Part shown: positions 52,607 to 62,392 of the stretch, piece by piece
How positions within the stretch are numbered: the stretch's first letter is position 1
Layout: each line of letters opens with the position of its first letter
Source: Litorimonas sp965205225
GTDB lineage: Bacteria > Pseudomonadota > Alphaproteobacteria > Caulobacterales > Maricaulaceae
Assembly (NCBI GenBank): GCA_965205225.1
Contig: CBDBFZ010000003.1
Coordinates: 2,046,001 to 2,110,000 of the forward strand
Length of the DNA: 64,000 nt
Reading direction: 5' to 3'
The notes under the pieces: model-generated
Told to the model about the DNA's origin: nothing
Database searches by the model: none
Seen by the model: the letters and a program-made list of their open reading frames with translations, nothing else
Program-made: the position numbers and the translations under genes

Positions 52607-52628
52607 TTAATTCTTCTCTACGACCTAG

Positions 52629-53803
52629 AGTGTCATGTGGACTTTGAGGCTTTCCGAACTGTTCTGATGGAAGCCCTCGGTTATGGTGTTCGCGCCAAGG
52701 GCGGTCGGCCACCCTATGATCCGGTCACGATGTTCAAGGTGCTTGTTCTGGCGTCGATGCACAATCTGAGTGATGAACGGATGGAATTTCTGATCCGGGA
52801 TCGTTTAAGTTGGCTGCGGTTTCTGAGGTTTGAGATCGGTGAACCGACCCCGGACCAAAAGACGATTTGGCTGTTCCGTGAAAAGCTGACCCAGTCTGGT
52901 GCTTTCAAATCTCTGTTTGCCGCTTTTGAAGAGCAACTCTGCAAGCGCGGCTACAAACCCACGGGAGGTCAGATCGTGGATGCCACTTTGGTGTCAGCGC
53001 CGCGCCAACGGATGAGGAAAGAAGAGAAAGAGCGGGCCAGGGCGGGTGAAAGCGCGTCCGCTATCTGGCCTGATGATCCTGCCAGGGCCGCACAGAAAGA
53101 CACCGACGCACGAGCGGTGGTCAGCTATTCCAGGGCGCGAAAGACCGCAGAAGGGGAACAGGACGCAGGCCTTGTCGACATTTCCATCCCTCACTTTGGG
53201 TACAAGAACCATATCAGTATTGACCGGAAATGGCGCTTTGTCCGGGGAGAGACCTGTACCCATGCGGCCCGCTATGATGGGCACGAACTGACATCGGTTC
53301 TGGATGCCACCAACAGCTCAAAGTCTGTTTGGGCGGATACAGCTTATCGCTCAGCCAAAAACGAAGCCTGGCTGAAAGCGCAGGGCTATCGTTCAAACAT
53401 CCATCGAAAGAAGCCCCGCGGTAAACCGATGGCAAAGCACATTCGGCGCGGCAATGCGACCCGCTCCTCCATCCGTGCCTGTGTTGAACATGTGTTCGGA
53501 TATGAGAAAGGGCCGATGGCGATCACGATCCGCTCAATCGGCCAGGCGCTCAATCGGCCAGGGCCGCTGGCCGGATCACCATGGCCAAGCTAAGCTACAA
53601 CTTCCGCCGCCTCGTTTTCCATGAGCGACGACAGCCCATAGCCTGATTCTGTTCAAAATCCGGATCCCCCCACTTATGCGGGCCAAAATCATGCCAAAAT
53701 ACGCCTGTGGACACGCATTCGTCACTCTATGAAGCCTGACCTGAGAGCCGATTATAAAATTCGCCTCTATACTGGCCCCAAAACCCTGTTCTTCGAGGTG
53801 TCC
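52629..53803 (+). mobile_element. IS5-group element, copy b, 5'-truncated
   Basis: Begins inside the transposase gene (CTAG target of IS427 copy 3), so ~150 bp of left end are missing. The remaining frame (52637-53593) goes HVDFEAFRTVLMEALGYGVR to RACVEHVFGYEKGPM and then ends in the altered tail GQALNRPGPLAGSPWPS, caused by an 11-bp net gain from a partial duplication. Right end GAGGTGTCC at 53803 is intact. Confidence 0.9.
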
Positions 53804-54073
53804 ATATTCGTATGAATATCCGTTACTTGATCCGAGTTTCAACTTCCGGTTTACCCATCGCATAGCCTTGTGCTGCATCAATGCCGAGACGACACACAAA
53901 ATCGAGCAATTCGACCGTCTCAATTCCTTAGGCAATGAAGCGTACGTCAAGTGGACCGCGAAGCGTTAGTAGGGTCTGCAGGATGGCTCGATCCCGCAGG
54001 TTGTTGAAGGTTGTTGCAACAAAGCCCCCATCAATCTTGAATTCAATTCGCTGATAGCGCATAACAGGAACGT
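53804..54073 (-). pseudogene. EAL-domain (c-di-GMP phosphodiesterase) fragment, interrupted by IS5 copy c
   Basis: The minus strand reads RYQRIEFKIDGGFVATTFNN, then LRDRAILQTLLTLRG, then FIA-stop-GIETVELLDFVCRLG and IDAAQGYAMGKPEVE, the last third of an EAL domain (KIDxxFV metal-binding Asp, E-G-V/I-E-T motif with the Glu changed to a TAG, and QGY...KP). On the other side of copy c the frame continues upstream (55403 onward: TDMRLRTFNN). It is 5'-split by that IS, nonsense-mutated and cut at 53804 by copy b. Confidence 0.75.
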
Positions 54074-55398
54074 GGACACCTCGAAGAACAGGGTTTTGGG
54101 GCCAGTATAGAGGCGAATTTTATAATCGGCTCTCAGGTCAGGCTTCATAGAGTGACGAATGCGTGTCCACAGGCGTATTTTGGCATGATTTTGGCCCGCA
54201 TAAGTGGGGGGATCCGGATTTTGAACAGAATCAGGCTATGGGCTGTCGTCGCTCATGGAAAACGAGGCGGCGGAAGTTGTAGCTTAGCTTGGCCATGGTG
54301 ATCCGGCCAGCGGCCCTGGCCTGGCCGATTGAGCGCCTGGCCGATTGAGCGGATCGTGATCGCCATCGGCCCTTTCTCATATCCGAACACATGTTCAACA
54401 CAGGCACGGATGGAGGAGCGGGTCGCATTGCCGCGCCGAATGTGCTTTGCCATCGGTTTACCGCGGGGCTTCTTTCGATGGATGTTTGAACGATAGCCCT
54501 GCGCTTTCAGCCAGGCTTCGTTTTTGGCTGAGCGATAAGCTGTATCCGCCCAAACAGACTTTGAGCTGTTGGTGGCATCCAGAACCGATGTCAGTTCGTG
54601 CCCATCATAGCGGGCCGCATGGGTACAGGTCTCTCCCCGGACAAAGCGCCATTTCCGGTCAATACTGATATGGTTCTTGTACCCAAAGTGAGGGATGGAA
54701 ATGTCGACAAGGCCTGCGTCCTGTTCCCCTTCTGCGGTCTTTCGCGCCCTGGAATAGCTGACCACCGCTCGTGCGTCGGTGTCTTTCTGTGCGGCCCTGG
54801 CAGGATCATCAGGCCAGATAGCGGACGCGCTTTCACCCGCCCTGGCCCGCTCTTTCTCTTCTTTCCTCATCCGTTGGCGCGGCGCTGACACCAAAGTGGC
54901 ATCCACGATCTGACCTCCCGTGGGTTTGTAGCCGCGCTTGCAGAGTTGCTCTTCAAAAGCGGCAAACAGAGATTTGAAAGCACCAGACTGGGTCAGCTTT
55001 TCACGGAACAGCCAAATCGTCTTTTGGTCCGGGGTCGGTTCACCGATCTCAAACCTCAGAAACCGCAGCCAACTTAAACGATCCCGGATCAGAAATTCCA
55101 TCCGTTCATCACTCAGATTGTGCATCGACGCCAGAACAAGCACCTTGAACATCGTGACCGGATCATAGGGTGGCCGACCGCCCTTGGCGCGAACCCCATA
55201 ACCGAGGGCTTCCATCAGAACAGTTCGGAAAGCCTCAAAGTCCACATGACACTCTAGCGCTTCAAGCGGATCACCTGTCGCCGATAAGCGAGCAAGATGA
55301 TCCGACAAGTCAAACAATCCAGGCGCGTGCATCATAAAATCCTCCCAAAACCAGTAAATCAGATCACACCACAAAATGCATGGTTTTTAGAGGCCTCC
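54074..55398 (-). mobile_element. IS5-group element, copy c, complete ends with ACGT duplication
   Basis: A 1325-bp element in minus orientation, ends GGACACCTC (left) and GAGGCCTCC (right), flanked on both sides by ACGT (54070-54073 and 55399-55402). Transposase frame 54253-55335 is intact up to the catalytic Glu region, but a 16-bp net insertion before the end changes the tail to GQALNRPGQGRWPDHH, so function is doubtful. It lies in inverted orientation to copy b. Confidence 0.92.
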
Positions 55399-55492
55399 AC
55401 GTTATTGAACGTGCGCAAACGCATGTCGGTAATCTAGCTCATGGATTGAAAACACCGATAGCGGATAGAGGCCATGCCAGCTCCGGAATCGT

Positions 55493-55728
55493 CTAAACAG
55501 ACAGGGTGGCTGAGTGATTTGAGTTTTCGGTCAGCAGGCTTTCTGCCAGCTCTATATTATCCATGTTCCAGCTTTTAGTCAATTCCTGACCAATCGCTTC
55601 GGCGACGCCTGGAGTGTCGTCAGATAGGCCGGAACGGAGGGTTTGAACGTTTCCCTGTCACTCGATAGGTTGATCGTGATTTCGGGGCCTTCCGGGTCTT
55701 CGTTCAGCCCGAGAATGGCCTGTGTCAT
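55493..55728 (-). pseudogene. Short decayed gene of unknown function
   Basis: Starts MTQAILGLNEDPEGPEITIN and continues LSSDRETFKPSVPAYL, then a frameshift into VAEAIGQELTKSWNMDNIEL and AESLLTENSNHSATLSV, ending at 55493. No family was recognised. The coding-like residue pattern and the stop-free second half suggest a small real protein of about 78 residues before the frameshift. Located between EAL relic and IS3 element. Confidence 0.35.
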
Positions 55729-56358
55729 TGACCTGCGCGCCTAAGCGTTCTCCATTTTCTGGTAGAGTCTCCAACAACTAGGGAGACAGATATGAAGCGA
55801 TCCCATTTCAGCGAAGATCAGATTATTGCAATTAAAAGAGCAGGAGAACGGCTTGCCGACGAAGGAGATGTGTCGGCGGCATGATTTTAGCTCGGCGACG
55901 TTTTATAAATGGAAGGCCAAGCAAGTATGGTTGGCTGGACGTATCCGACGCCCGCAAGCTTAAAGCCTTGGGGCCTGAGACCAACAAGCTCAAGAAGCTT
56001 TTGGCCGAGCAGATGCTTGATAATACCATGCTTAAGGGTATTAATTCAAAAAGTAGTGACGCCCGAGGTTAAGCGGAAGGCTGTGGCTCATCTTTGTGAC
56101 GCTCATAAAGTCAGCCAGCGTCGGGCGTGTGATGTTCTGGACGTGGATCGATCGACCGTACGATATACCAGCGTTCGACCTGATGATACTGATCTCAGAG
56201 AGGCTATTCGGAGTGTTGCTCAGGTGCGCCGCCGGTTCGGTTATCGCCGTATTGGCGTGATGCTGGCACGTGAGGGTATTCCACAAAAAGCTTAGGCTGT
56301 AGTGAAGAGTTAACTTTTATTTTCTATAATGTTCCTTCATTTTGTCAGGAGCGCACAT

Positions 56359-56739
56359 ATGTCTGGTTATCAGGAACTTACGGATGAACAATGGAGCCGT
56401 TTAAAGCCTTATTTGCCTTATGGGAGCACAGGGAAACCGGGTCGCAACGCCAATAACAGGCTTTTCATTGATGCTTTGTTGTGGATGGCCCGTTCGGGCG
56501 GGCGTTGGCGCGATTTACCCGAACGGTTCGGGCGTTTTGACAGTGTCAAACGGCGTTATTATCTCTGGGTTGAGGCCGGGGTTTTAGAAGATGTCTTTAA
56601 GGCCTTGCGCACCCACGCTGATCAAGAGTGGCTGATGATGGATGCCACAATTGTGCGGGCGCATGCCCAAGCGGCCGGGGCGCGGCATAAAAAAGGGGGC
56701 CTGATGCCCATGCATTGGGGCGTTCCAAGGGCGGCTTGA
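56359..56739 (+). CDS. IS427-type transposase OrfA (copy 4)
   Basis: A 126-residue OrfA identical in plan to copy 3, with A6-G5 at the putative frameshift site in place of A5-G6; both keep the zero frame. Catalytic Asp in MMDATIVRAH present. Confidence 0.88.
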   Translation: MSGYQELTDEQWSRLKPYLPYGSTGKPGRNANNRLFIDALLWMARSGGRWRDLPERFGRFDSVKRRYYLWVEAGVLEDVFKALRTHADQEWLMMDATIVRAHAQAAGARHKKGGLMPMHWGVPRAA

Positions 56740-57122
56740 CGACAAAAATACATGGGCTGACAGATGCATTGGGTTTACCTCTGCGCCTGATAGCAACGGG
56801 CGGGCATTGTAGCGAAATGACGCAAGCCGCCGCCTTATTGGCAGGGTTTAAGGCGGATCATGTCTTGGCGGATAAGGGCTATGATGGCCGGTGCGTTATG
56901 GAAGCGGTGAATGAGACTGGGGCTATGCCCGTTATTCCGTCCCGAAAAAATGCGCGCAAGCCAAGGCAAACTGATATGGCTTTGTATAAGGAACGTAATA
57001 TTGTCGAGCGTTTCTTTGGCTATCTCAAACAGTTCCGGCGTGTGGCTACGCGATATGACAAGCATATCCAAAACTATATGGGCTTCGTCTATATCGCAGC
57101 TATCAAGATCTGGCTCAAATGA
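56715..57122 (+). CDS. IS427-type transposase OrfB (copy 4)
   Basis: 135 residues; differs from copy 3 by a few substitutions (VMEAVNETGA in place of VIDAVNESGA). Contains KGYDGR and ERNIVERFFGYLKQFRRVAT. Complete, expected to be expressed by -1 frameshift. Confidence 0.86.
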   Translation: MGRSKGGLTTKIHGLTDALGLPLRLIATGGHCSEMTQAAALLAGFKADHVLADKGYDGRCVMEAVNETGAMPVIPSRKNARKPRQTDMALYKERNIVERFFGYLKQFRRVATRYDKHIQNYMGFVYIAAIKIWLK

Positions 57123-57305
57123 TTAATTCTTCTCTACGACCTAGGCGGTTTTACTGCGAAGAGACGCGACAGGTCCGTAAGCGTGGCAGACGCAAACGTG
57201 TGCTTGGTACATGTAGGCCCATGATTTTACCTAGCCCGACGCGGCGGTGACCTGCCCCTCTTAGGTGGTCCACCTTTTAAGTTAGAGTTTGGTGGTTATG
57301 GTCCG

Positions 57306-57350
57306 CCCTGTTGGCCTGACCGGAACGAAGTGTAGGTCAGGCCAACAGGG
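57306..57350. repeat. Perfect 16-bp inverted repeat at the orfB 3' end
   Basis: CCCTGTTGGCCTGACC and GGTCAGGCCAACAGGG are exact reverse complements separated by 13 nt. It lies within the last codons of IS3 b orfB and could form a strong hairpin ending the IS transcript. Confidence 0.7.
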
Positions 57351-58510
57351 TGTGGCAAGACTGTTTCTGGGGCGGGTGGTTTATAGCCGAGAGAGCTATG
57401 CGGCTTGATGGTGTTGTAATGGTGCCGCCAACGTTTAATCAGGATTTTTGCCTCCTTGAGCGTGTAGAAGATTTCTCCATTTAAAAGCTCGTCGCGAAGC
57501 TTCCCGTTGAAGCTTTCATTGTATCCATTCTCCCAAGGTGACCCAGGCGTGATGTAAAGCGTTTGAACCTTCCATTTCTCACGCCATCAAGCACCGCTAT
57601 GGCTGTGAACTCAGATCCATTATCTGAGCGGATGTACTCCGGCGGTCCATACCTAGTGAATAAGTCAGTGAGAACAGCCAGCACATCATCATGTTTGAGG
57701 CTCCGTTGCACATGGATAGCGAGACATTCCCGTGTGTACTCATCAATGACAGTGAGCATACGAAAGGCTCGACCATCATGGGTGCGGTCGGCGACAAAGT
57801 CATAGGACCAGACATGACCCTTATGTTGAGGTCGATGTCTGACGCAGAGGCCGTCATTAAACCATAACCGCCCGCGTTTAGGATGTTTTGTGGGACTTTA
57901 AGCCCTTCACGCCGCCATATACGTTCAACTCTTTTGAAGTTGACCGTCCAACCTTCTCGCCTGAGCAAAGCTGTAATCCGACGATAGCCATATCGGCCAT
58001 ATTCTGAAGCCAGGCGGATAATGTCAGCTGTCAAAACCGCTTCATCATCTCGGATGACCATCGGTTTTCTTTGCGTAGAACGGTGCTGACCTATCGTCTT
58101 ACACGCGCGTCGCTCGGAACATCCAAGCGCCGCCCGCACATGATCGACAGCCAATCGGCGGCGTGCAGGGCTTAGTACTTTCCCTCAATAGCCTCTTTCA
58201 AGATCAAAGCATCCAGAGTGAGATTGGAGACCGCTTTGCGCAGCCGTTGGTTCTCTTTCTCCAAATCTTTTAACCGACGAGCCTGCGAGACTTTCAAGCC
58301 TCCATACTCACGGCGCCAGCGATAGTAACTTTGTTCTGATACGCCAAGGGATCGACAGATCATACCTGTCTTCTCGCCTTGAGCTAATCGAACTTCGGCC
58401 TCTCGCAGCATCGCGATAATCTGTTCTGGGGTGTAGCGTTTTCTAGGCTGTAGTGAAGAGTTAACTTTTATTTTCTATAATGTTCCTTCATTTTTGTCAG
58501 GAGCGCACAT

Positions 58511-58906
58511 ATGTCTGGTTATCAGGAACTTACGGATGAACAATGGAGCCGTTTAAAGCCTTATTTGCCTTATGGGAGCACAGGGAAACCGGGTCGCAAC
58601 GCCAATAACAGGCTTTTCATTGATGCTTTGTTGTGGATGGCCCGTTCGGGCGGGCGTTGGCGCGATTTACCCGAACGGTTCGGGCGTTTTGACAGTGTCA
58701 AACGGCGTTATTATCTCTGGGTTGAGGCCGGGGTTTTAGAAGATGTCTTTAAGGCCTTGCGCACTCACGCTGATCAAGAGTGGCTGATGATGGATGCCAC
58801 AATTGTGCGGGCGCATGCCCAAGCGGCCGGGGCGCGGCATAAAAAGGGGGGCCTGATGCCCACGCATTGGGGCGTTCCAGGGGGGGACGTTCCAAGGGCG
58901 GCCTGA
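58511..58906 (+). CDS. IS427-type transposase OrfA (copy 5)
   Basis: A 131-residue OrfA; the tail is five residues longer (VPGGDVPRAA) than in copies 3 and 4 because of one extra 15-bp unit. All core motifs present, with AGGAG before the ATG. Confidence 0.88.
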   Translation: MSGYQELTDEQWSRLKPYLPYGSTGKPGRNANNRLFIDALLWMARSGGRWRDLPERFGRFDSVKRRYYLWVEAGVLEDVFKALRTHADQEWLMMDATIVRAHAQAAGARHKKGGLMPTHWGVPGGDVPRAA

Positions 58907-59289
58907 CGACAAAAATACATGGGCTGACAGATGCATTGGGTTTACCTCTGCGCCTGATAGCAACGGGCGGGCATTGTAGCGAAATGACGCAAGCCGCCGC
59001 CTTATTGGCAGGGTTTAAGGCGGATCATGTCTTGGCGGATAAGGGCTATGATGGCCGGTGCGTTATAGACGCGGTGAATGAGAGCGGGGCTATGCCCGTT
59101 ATTCCGTCCCGAAAAAATGCGCGCAAGCCAAGGCAAACTGATATGGCTTTGTATAAGGAACGTAATATTGTCGAGCGTTTCTTTGGCTATCTCAAACAGT
59201 TCCGGCGTGTGGCTACGCGCTATGACAAGCATATCCAAAACTATATGGGCTTCGTCTATATCGCAGCTATCAAAATCTGGCTCAAATGA
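58867..59289 (+). CDS. IS427-type transposase OrfB (copy 5)
   Basis: A 140-residue open frame in the -1 register, with MGRSRGGRSKGGLTTKIHG at its start reflecting the extra unit, then KGYDGR and ERNIVERFFGYLKQFRRVAT. Expected to be fused to OrfA by frameshift. Confidence 0.86.
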   Translation: MGRSRGGRSKGGLTTKIHGLTDALGLPLRLIATGGHCSEMTQAAALLAGFKADHVLADKGYDGRCVIDAVNESGAMPVIPSRKNARKPRQTDMALYKERNIVERFFGYLKQFRRVATRYDKHIQNYMGFVYIAAIKIWLK

Positions 59290-59391
59290 TTAATTCTTCA
59301 CTACGACCTAGCCATAATGTGTTCCTTCAAGCTCAAATAGCCAAATCTCTAACTTTTAAAATGAATCACTTTTAAGAGGGAAGGCCACAAA

Positions 59392-59652
59392 ATGATTGTC
59401 TCTGACAAGGGTACGGAACTCACCAGCATGGCTGTACTCAAATGGTGTCAGGAGACAAAGATCGGTTGGCACTATATCGCACTGGGAAAGCTTATGCAGG
59501 ACGGGTTCATTGAGAGCTTCAATGGCAGCTTTAGAGACGAATACCTGAACGAGGTTTTGTTCTCATCTTTTGTAGATGCCCGCCATTACATCACATTTTG
59601 CAAGGAGGATTACAATATACCAAACCCCACTCATCTCACCCCGCGTGAATAG
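59392..59652 (+). pseudogene. IS3-type transposase OrfB C-terminal fragment (element a)
   Basis: An 86-codon frame from the second catalytic Asp onward: SDKGTELTSMAVLKWCQET, GWHYIALGKLMQDGFIESFN (Glu) and GSFRDEYLNEVLFSS, with the end HLTPRE. The upstream half is separated by IS3 element b, and the ATG is not a true start. Confidence 0.8.
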
Positions 59653-59841
59653 GCCTAAAATCAAAGATTGCAACTCAGAGCCGCATGCGGTCAGAACAAT
59701 CAAATGACTCTACCAGAAAGTGGCAGGAAGTGGGGGTGCAGGTCAATAACTTTCAACTTGTTCTTTGTTTGGACTGGTATTATCTGGGTAATTCTGCTAA
59801 GATACCCCAGGAAAATGCCAATCAAATAGGCAAGATCCAAA

Positions 59842-60309
59842 ATGAATACTACCGAGGACTCAACGTTGCCATTTCCATTTAGAGCGTTTTTATCCACCTG
59901 TTTTGTTGTAAGCGCCTGGATCAGCATCTCACAAACATTTCGATATTTTGTGATAGTTGTACCGATGGTGCGTGCAGCCTATCCTGACGCCGAGGGCATT
60001 GTGCCCATCAATTTACCTGTAATCTTAGCATGGGGCGTTTGGGTAACTATTTATTTGTTTTGGGCGATAAGTTATATCTGGATATTTCTGGAGCGATTTG
60101 GGACGAGTATTAGAGACTCTTTACTAGCCGGTTCGCTCGCAACAATACCAATCTATGGATTGTTTTGGCTTGCTCTTTATCTTATGAATCTAATGACAGT
60201 TGATGTGATTATTATCGCCCTACCCATGGCATGGGTCGAGTTGATCGTCGCAGCACTTATCGTCCGCAACCGTATGAAGAAATTATCTTGTAGCGAGAAC
60301 GCTCGCTAA
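59842..60309 (+). CDS. Four-helix membrane protein of unknown function
   Basis: A 155-residue protein with four predicted transmembrane helices (about 14-36, 56-80, 95-118, 122-142), for instance LPVILAWGVWVTIYLFWAIS and ATIPIYGLFWLALYLMNLM, and a short basic tail NRMKKLSCSENAR. No family recognised. Base composition is more AT-rich than the neighbours, so it may have been acquired. It is the only intact non-transposase gene in the 51.8-62.4 kb stretch, and it lies 97 bp after the IS3 right end with no obvious Shine-Dalgarno. From 60310 to 60586 I see nothing intact. Confidence 0.7.
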   Translation: MNTTEDSTLPFPFRAFLSTCFVVSAWISISQTFRYFVIVVPMVRAAYPDAEGIVPINLPVILAWGVWVTIYLFWAISYIWIFLERFGTSIRDSLLAGSLATIPIYGLFWLALYLMNLMTVDVIIIALPMAWVELIVAALIVRNRMKKLSCSENAR

Positions 60310-60586
60310 TACCCACAACAAAGTACACGGTCGATCAAGCTGCACCACTCAATTCCCTAACGATTATCCAACGGAGTGATCTTTGTTATGACAAATGCTC
60401 CTCCATTTCTACTTCTAAATCTTTGTAGTGCCCCATTTTTAAGTGAGGATCTGAAGTCAGCTGGTTTTACGCGGTGTGTTTCAAGTGCCTCTCGAGTTTT
60501 GAGCGAGGGTTATAGCGCCTATGGCCATATTGGGCCTTTCATTATTTTGTATCCATAGCCACTTTGTGGCAGAAAGTTGCACGGCC

Positions 60587-60815
60587 TCAATGCTGGCAAA
60601 CAAGATCCGTCTCCTGACGGTGATTGATATGTTCAACCGTGAAGTCTTAGCAATCGAAGTTGAACCCAGGCTTTGTGGTGAACATGTGGTTAATGTACTG
60701 AACTAGTTGGTTTATCTTCATGGCCGACCAGAAAAGGTATTTGCGATAACGGCGCCGAGTTTACGGGTCAGATCGTCGATTTCTGGGCGTACACCCACAA
60801 GGTCAAGATGAACGT
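60587..60815 (+). mobile_element. IS3-type orfB fragment, left half, split by IS5 copy d
   Basis: Reads MLANKIRLLTVIDMFNREVL, AIEVEPRLCGEHVVNVLN, a TAG, then LVYLHGRPEKV and, in the next frame, DNGAEFTGQIVDFWAYT (DDE Asp region), ending HKVKM at the ACGT flank of copy d. Continued at 62156. Confidence 0.75.
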
Positions 60816-62151
60816 GGAGGCCTCTAAGAACCGTACATTTTGTGGTATGATCTGATTTACTGGTTGTGGGAGGATTTTATGATGCACGCGCCTGGATTGT
60901 TTGACTTGTCGGATCATCTTGCTCGCTTATCGGCGACAGGTGATCCGCTTGAAGCGCTGGAGCGTCATGTGGACTTTGAGGCTTTCCGAACTGTTCTGAT
61001 GGAAGCCCTCGGTTATGGGGTTCGCGCCAAGGGCGGTCGGCCACCCTATGATCCGGTCACGATGTTCAAGGTGCTTGTTCTGGCGTCGATGCACAATCTG
61101 AGTGATGAAGGGATGGAATTTCTGATCCGGGATCGTTTAAGTTGGTTGCGGTTTCTGAGGTTTCAGATCGGTGAACCGACCCCGGACCAAAAGACGATTT
61201 GGCTGTTGCGTGAAAAGCTGACCCAGGAAAAGCTGACCCAGTCTGGTGCTTTCAAATCTCTGTTTGCCGCTTTTGAAGAGCAACTCTGCAAGCGCGGCTA
61301 CAAACCCACGGGAGGTCAGATCGTGGATGCCACTTTGGTGTCAGCGCCGCGCCAACGGATGAGGAAAGAAGAGAAAGAGCGGGCCAGGGCGGGTGAAAGC
61401 GCGTCCGCTATCTGGCGCGGGCGATCCTGCCAGGGCCGCACAGAAAGACACCGACGCACGAGCGGTGGTCAGCTATTCCAGGGCGCGAAAGACCGCAGAA
61501 GGGGAACAGGACGCAGGCCTTGTCGACATTTCCATCCCTCACTTTGGGTACAAGAACCACATCAGTATTGACCGGAAATGGCGCTTTGTCCGGGGAGAGA
61601 CCTGCACCCATGCGGCCCGCTATGATGGGCACGGACTGGCATCGGTTCTGGATGCCACCAACAGCTCAAAGTCTGTTTGGGCGGATACAGCTTATCGCTC
61701 AGCCAGAAACGAAGCCTGGCTGAAAGCGCAGGGCTATCGTTCAAACATCCATCGAAAGAAGCCCCGCGGTAAACCGATGGCAAAGCACATTCGGCGCGGC
61801 AATGCGACCCGCTCCTCCATCCGTGCCTGTGTTGAACATGTCTTCGGATATGAGAAAGGGCCGATGGCGATCACGATCCGCTCAATCGGCCAGGCGCTCA
61901 ATCGGCCAGGGCCGCTGGCCGGATCACCATGGCCAAGCTAAGCTACAACTTCCGCCGCCTCGTTTTCCATGAGCGACGACAGCCCATAGCCTGATTCTGT
62001 TCAAAATCCGGATCCCCCCGCTTATGCAGGCCTAAATCATGCCAAAATACGCCTGTGGACACGCATTCGTCACTCTATGAAGCCTGACCTGAGAGCCGAC
62101 TATAAAATTCGCCTCTATACTGGCCCAAAAAACCCGTTCTTCGAGCTGTCC
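60816..62151 (+). mobile_element. IS5-group element, copy d, complete ends with ACGT duplication
   Basis: A 1336-bp element with ACGT on both sides (60812-60815 and 62152-62155). The transposase is broken: a +1 change near 61415 (CTGGCGCGGGCGATCC versus CTGGCCTGATGATCC in copy a) splits it into 60840-61571 and 61393-61941, and the tail carries the same duplication as copy b. It also has the EKLTQEKLTQ duplication. Inactive. Confidence 0.92.
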
Positions 62152-62155
62152 ACGT

Positions 62156-62345
62156 CTCCCGACCCGAAACGCCAACCCACAATGCTCAATCGAGTCGGTT
62201 AGCGGATCAGTCCGAGATGAGTTGCTGAACGTCAATGGGTTCCAGAGCCTGCCGGAGGTCAAACGTCTATCCGAGGCGTGACGGCGGCATTACAATGCGA
62301 GTCGGCCTCGCATGACTCACAAAGACCGAACGCCGATACAAAACA
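62156..62345 (+). mobile_element. IS3-type orfB fragment, right half
   Basis: Resumes after copy d: SRPETPTHNAQIESVSGSVR, DELLNVNGFQSLPEVKRLSE and RRHYNASRPRMTHKDRTP, the C-terminal third of IS3 orfB with the catalytic Glu. With copy d removed it joins the fragment at 60587-60815. From 62346 to 62390 nothing is recognised. Confidence 0.75.
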
Positions 62346-62392
62346 CATGACCTGTAAATCACATTTGTGATTACGTTACCTAGCCCGTCATT

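Larger units (their letters stand above)
51780..52624 (+). mobile_element. IS5-family (IS427-type) insertion sequence, copy 3
   Basis: An 845-bp element flanked by CTAG (51776-51779 and 52625-52628) with the usual ~22-bp terminal inverted repeats. Its right flank is the interior of an IS5-group element (copy b) but its left flank is trkH 3' DNA, so the first ~150 bp of copy b are gone; the simplest reading is recombination between two copies of this IS. Confidence 0.93.
56296..57140 (+). mobile_element. IS5-family (IS427-type) insertion sequence, copy 4, inside IS3 element a
   Basis: An 845-bp element inserted into IS3 orfB at a CTAG-type site: flanks TTAG (56292-56295) and CTAG (57141-57144). 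Removing it restores the orfB frame (GIPQK-A...RRFYCEE). Terminal inverted repeats are as in other copies. Both ORFs are open. Confidence 0.93.
58447..59307 (+). mobile_element. IS5-family (IS427-type) insertion sequence, copy 5, inside IS3 element b
   Basis: An 861-bp element with CTAG on both sides (58443-58446 and 59308-59311). It sits in codons 2-3 of IS3 b orfA; excision would restore ATGGCTAGAAAACGC (MARKR). Intact ORFs with one extra 15-bp junction unit. Confidence 0.94.
57248..59389 (-). mobile_element. IS3-type element (b, IS407-like) interrupted by IS427 copy 5
   Basis: Minus-strand element with ends TGACCTGCCCCTCTTAGG (57248) and TGTGGCCTTCCCTCTTAA (59389). orfA begins MARKRYTPEQIIAMLREAEV, split by IS427 copy 5 at codons 2-3 (ATG at 59315, rest from 58446 down), and ends LDALILKEAIEGKY at 58172. 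orfB: MAVDHVRAALGCSERRACKT to GLKVPQ (58154 to ~57890), then a frameshift to MLTVIDEYTRECLAIHV and RSDNGSEFTAIAVLDG (57759-57590), another shift, and NGYNESFNGKLRDELLNG to ~57330. Dead by frameshifts. No clear target duplication, so its insertion came with a deletion in IS3 element a. Confidence 0.82.
55750..59745 (+). mobile_element. IS3-type element (a) interrupted by three other insertions
   Basis: Left part: orfA start MKRSHFSEDQIIAIKRAGER at 55792 with in-frame stops, then FYKWKAKYGWLDVSDARKLK in another frame; orfB starts VKRKAVAHLCDAHKVSQRRA and reaches VMLAREGIPQK at 56290. After IS427 copy 4 it resumes as RRFYCEETRQVRKRGRRKRV and PMILPSPTRR (57142-57247). After IS3 element b it resumes at 59392 with IVSDKGTELTSMAVLKWCQE and HYIALGKLMQDGFIESFNGS. 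The right end at 59745 (GGGGGTGCAGGTCA) is intact; the left IR survives partly (TTCTGGTAGAGTC). About 55 codons between the last two orfB pieces are missing. Confidence 0.8.

Noticed and set aside
57306..57350. Perfect inverted repeat considered as a regulatory site or IS end
   Set aside because: It lies inside the orfB 3' codons of an IS3-type element (residues PVGLTYTSF...RSGQQGGP), a usual feature of such elements.
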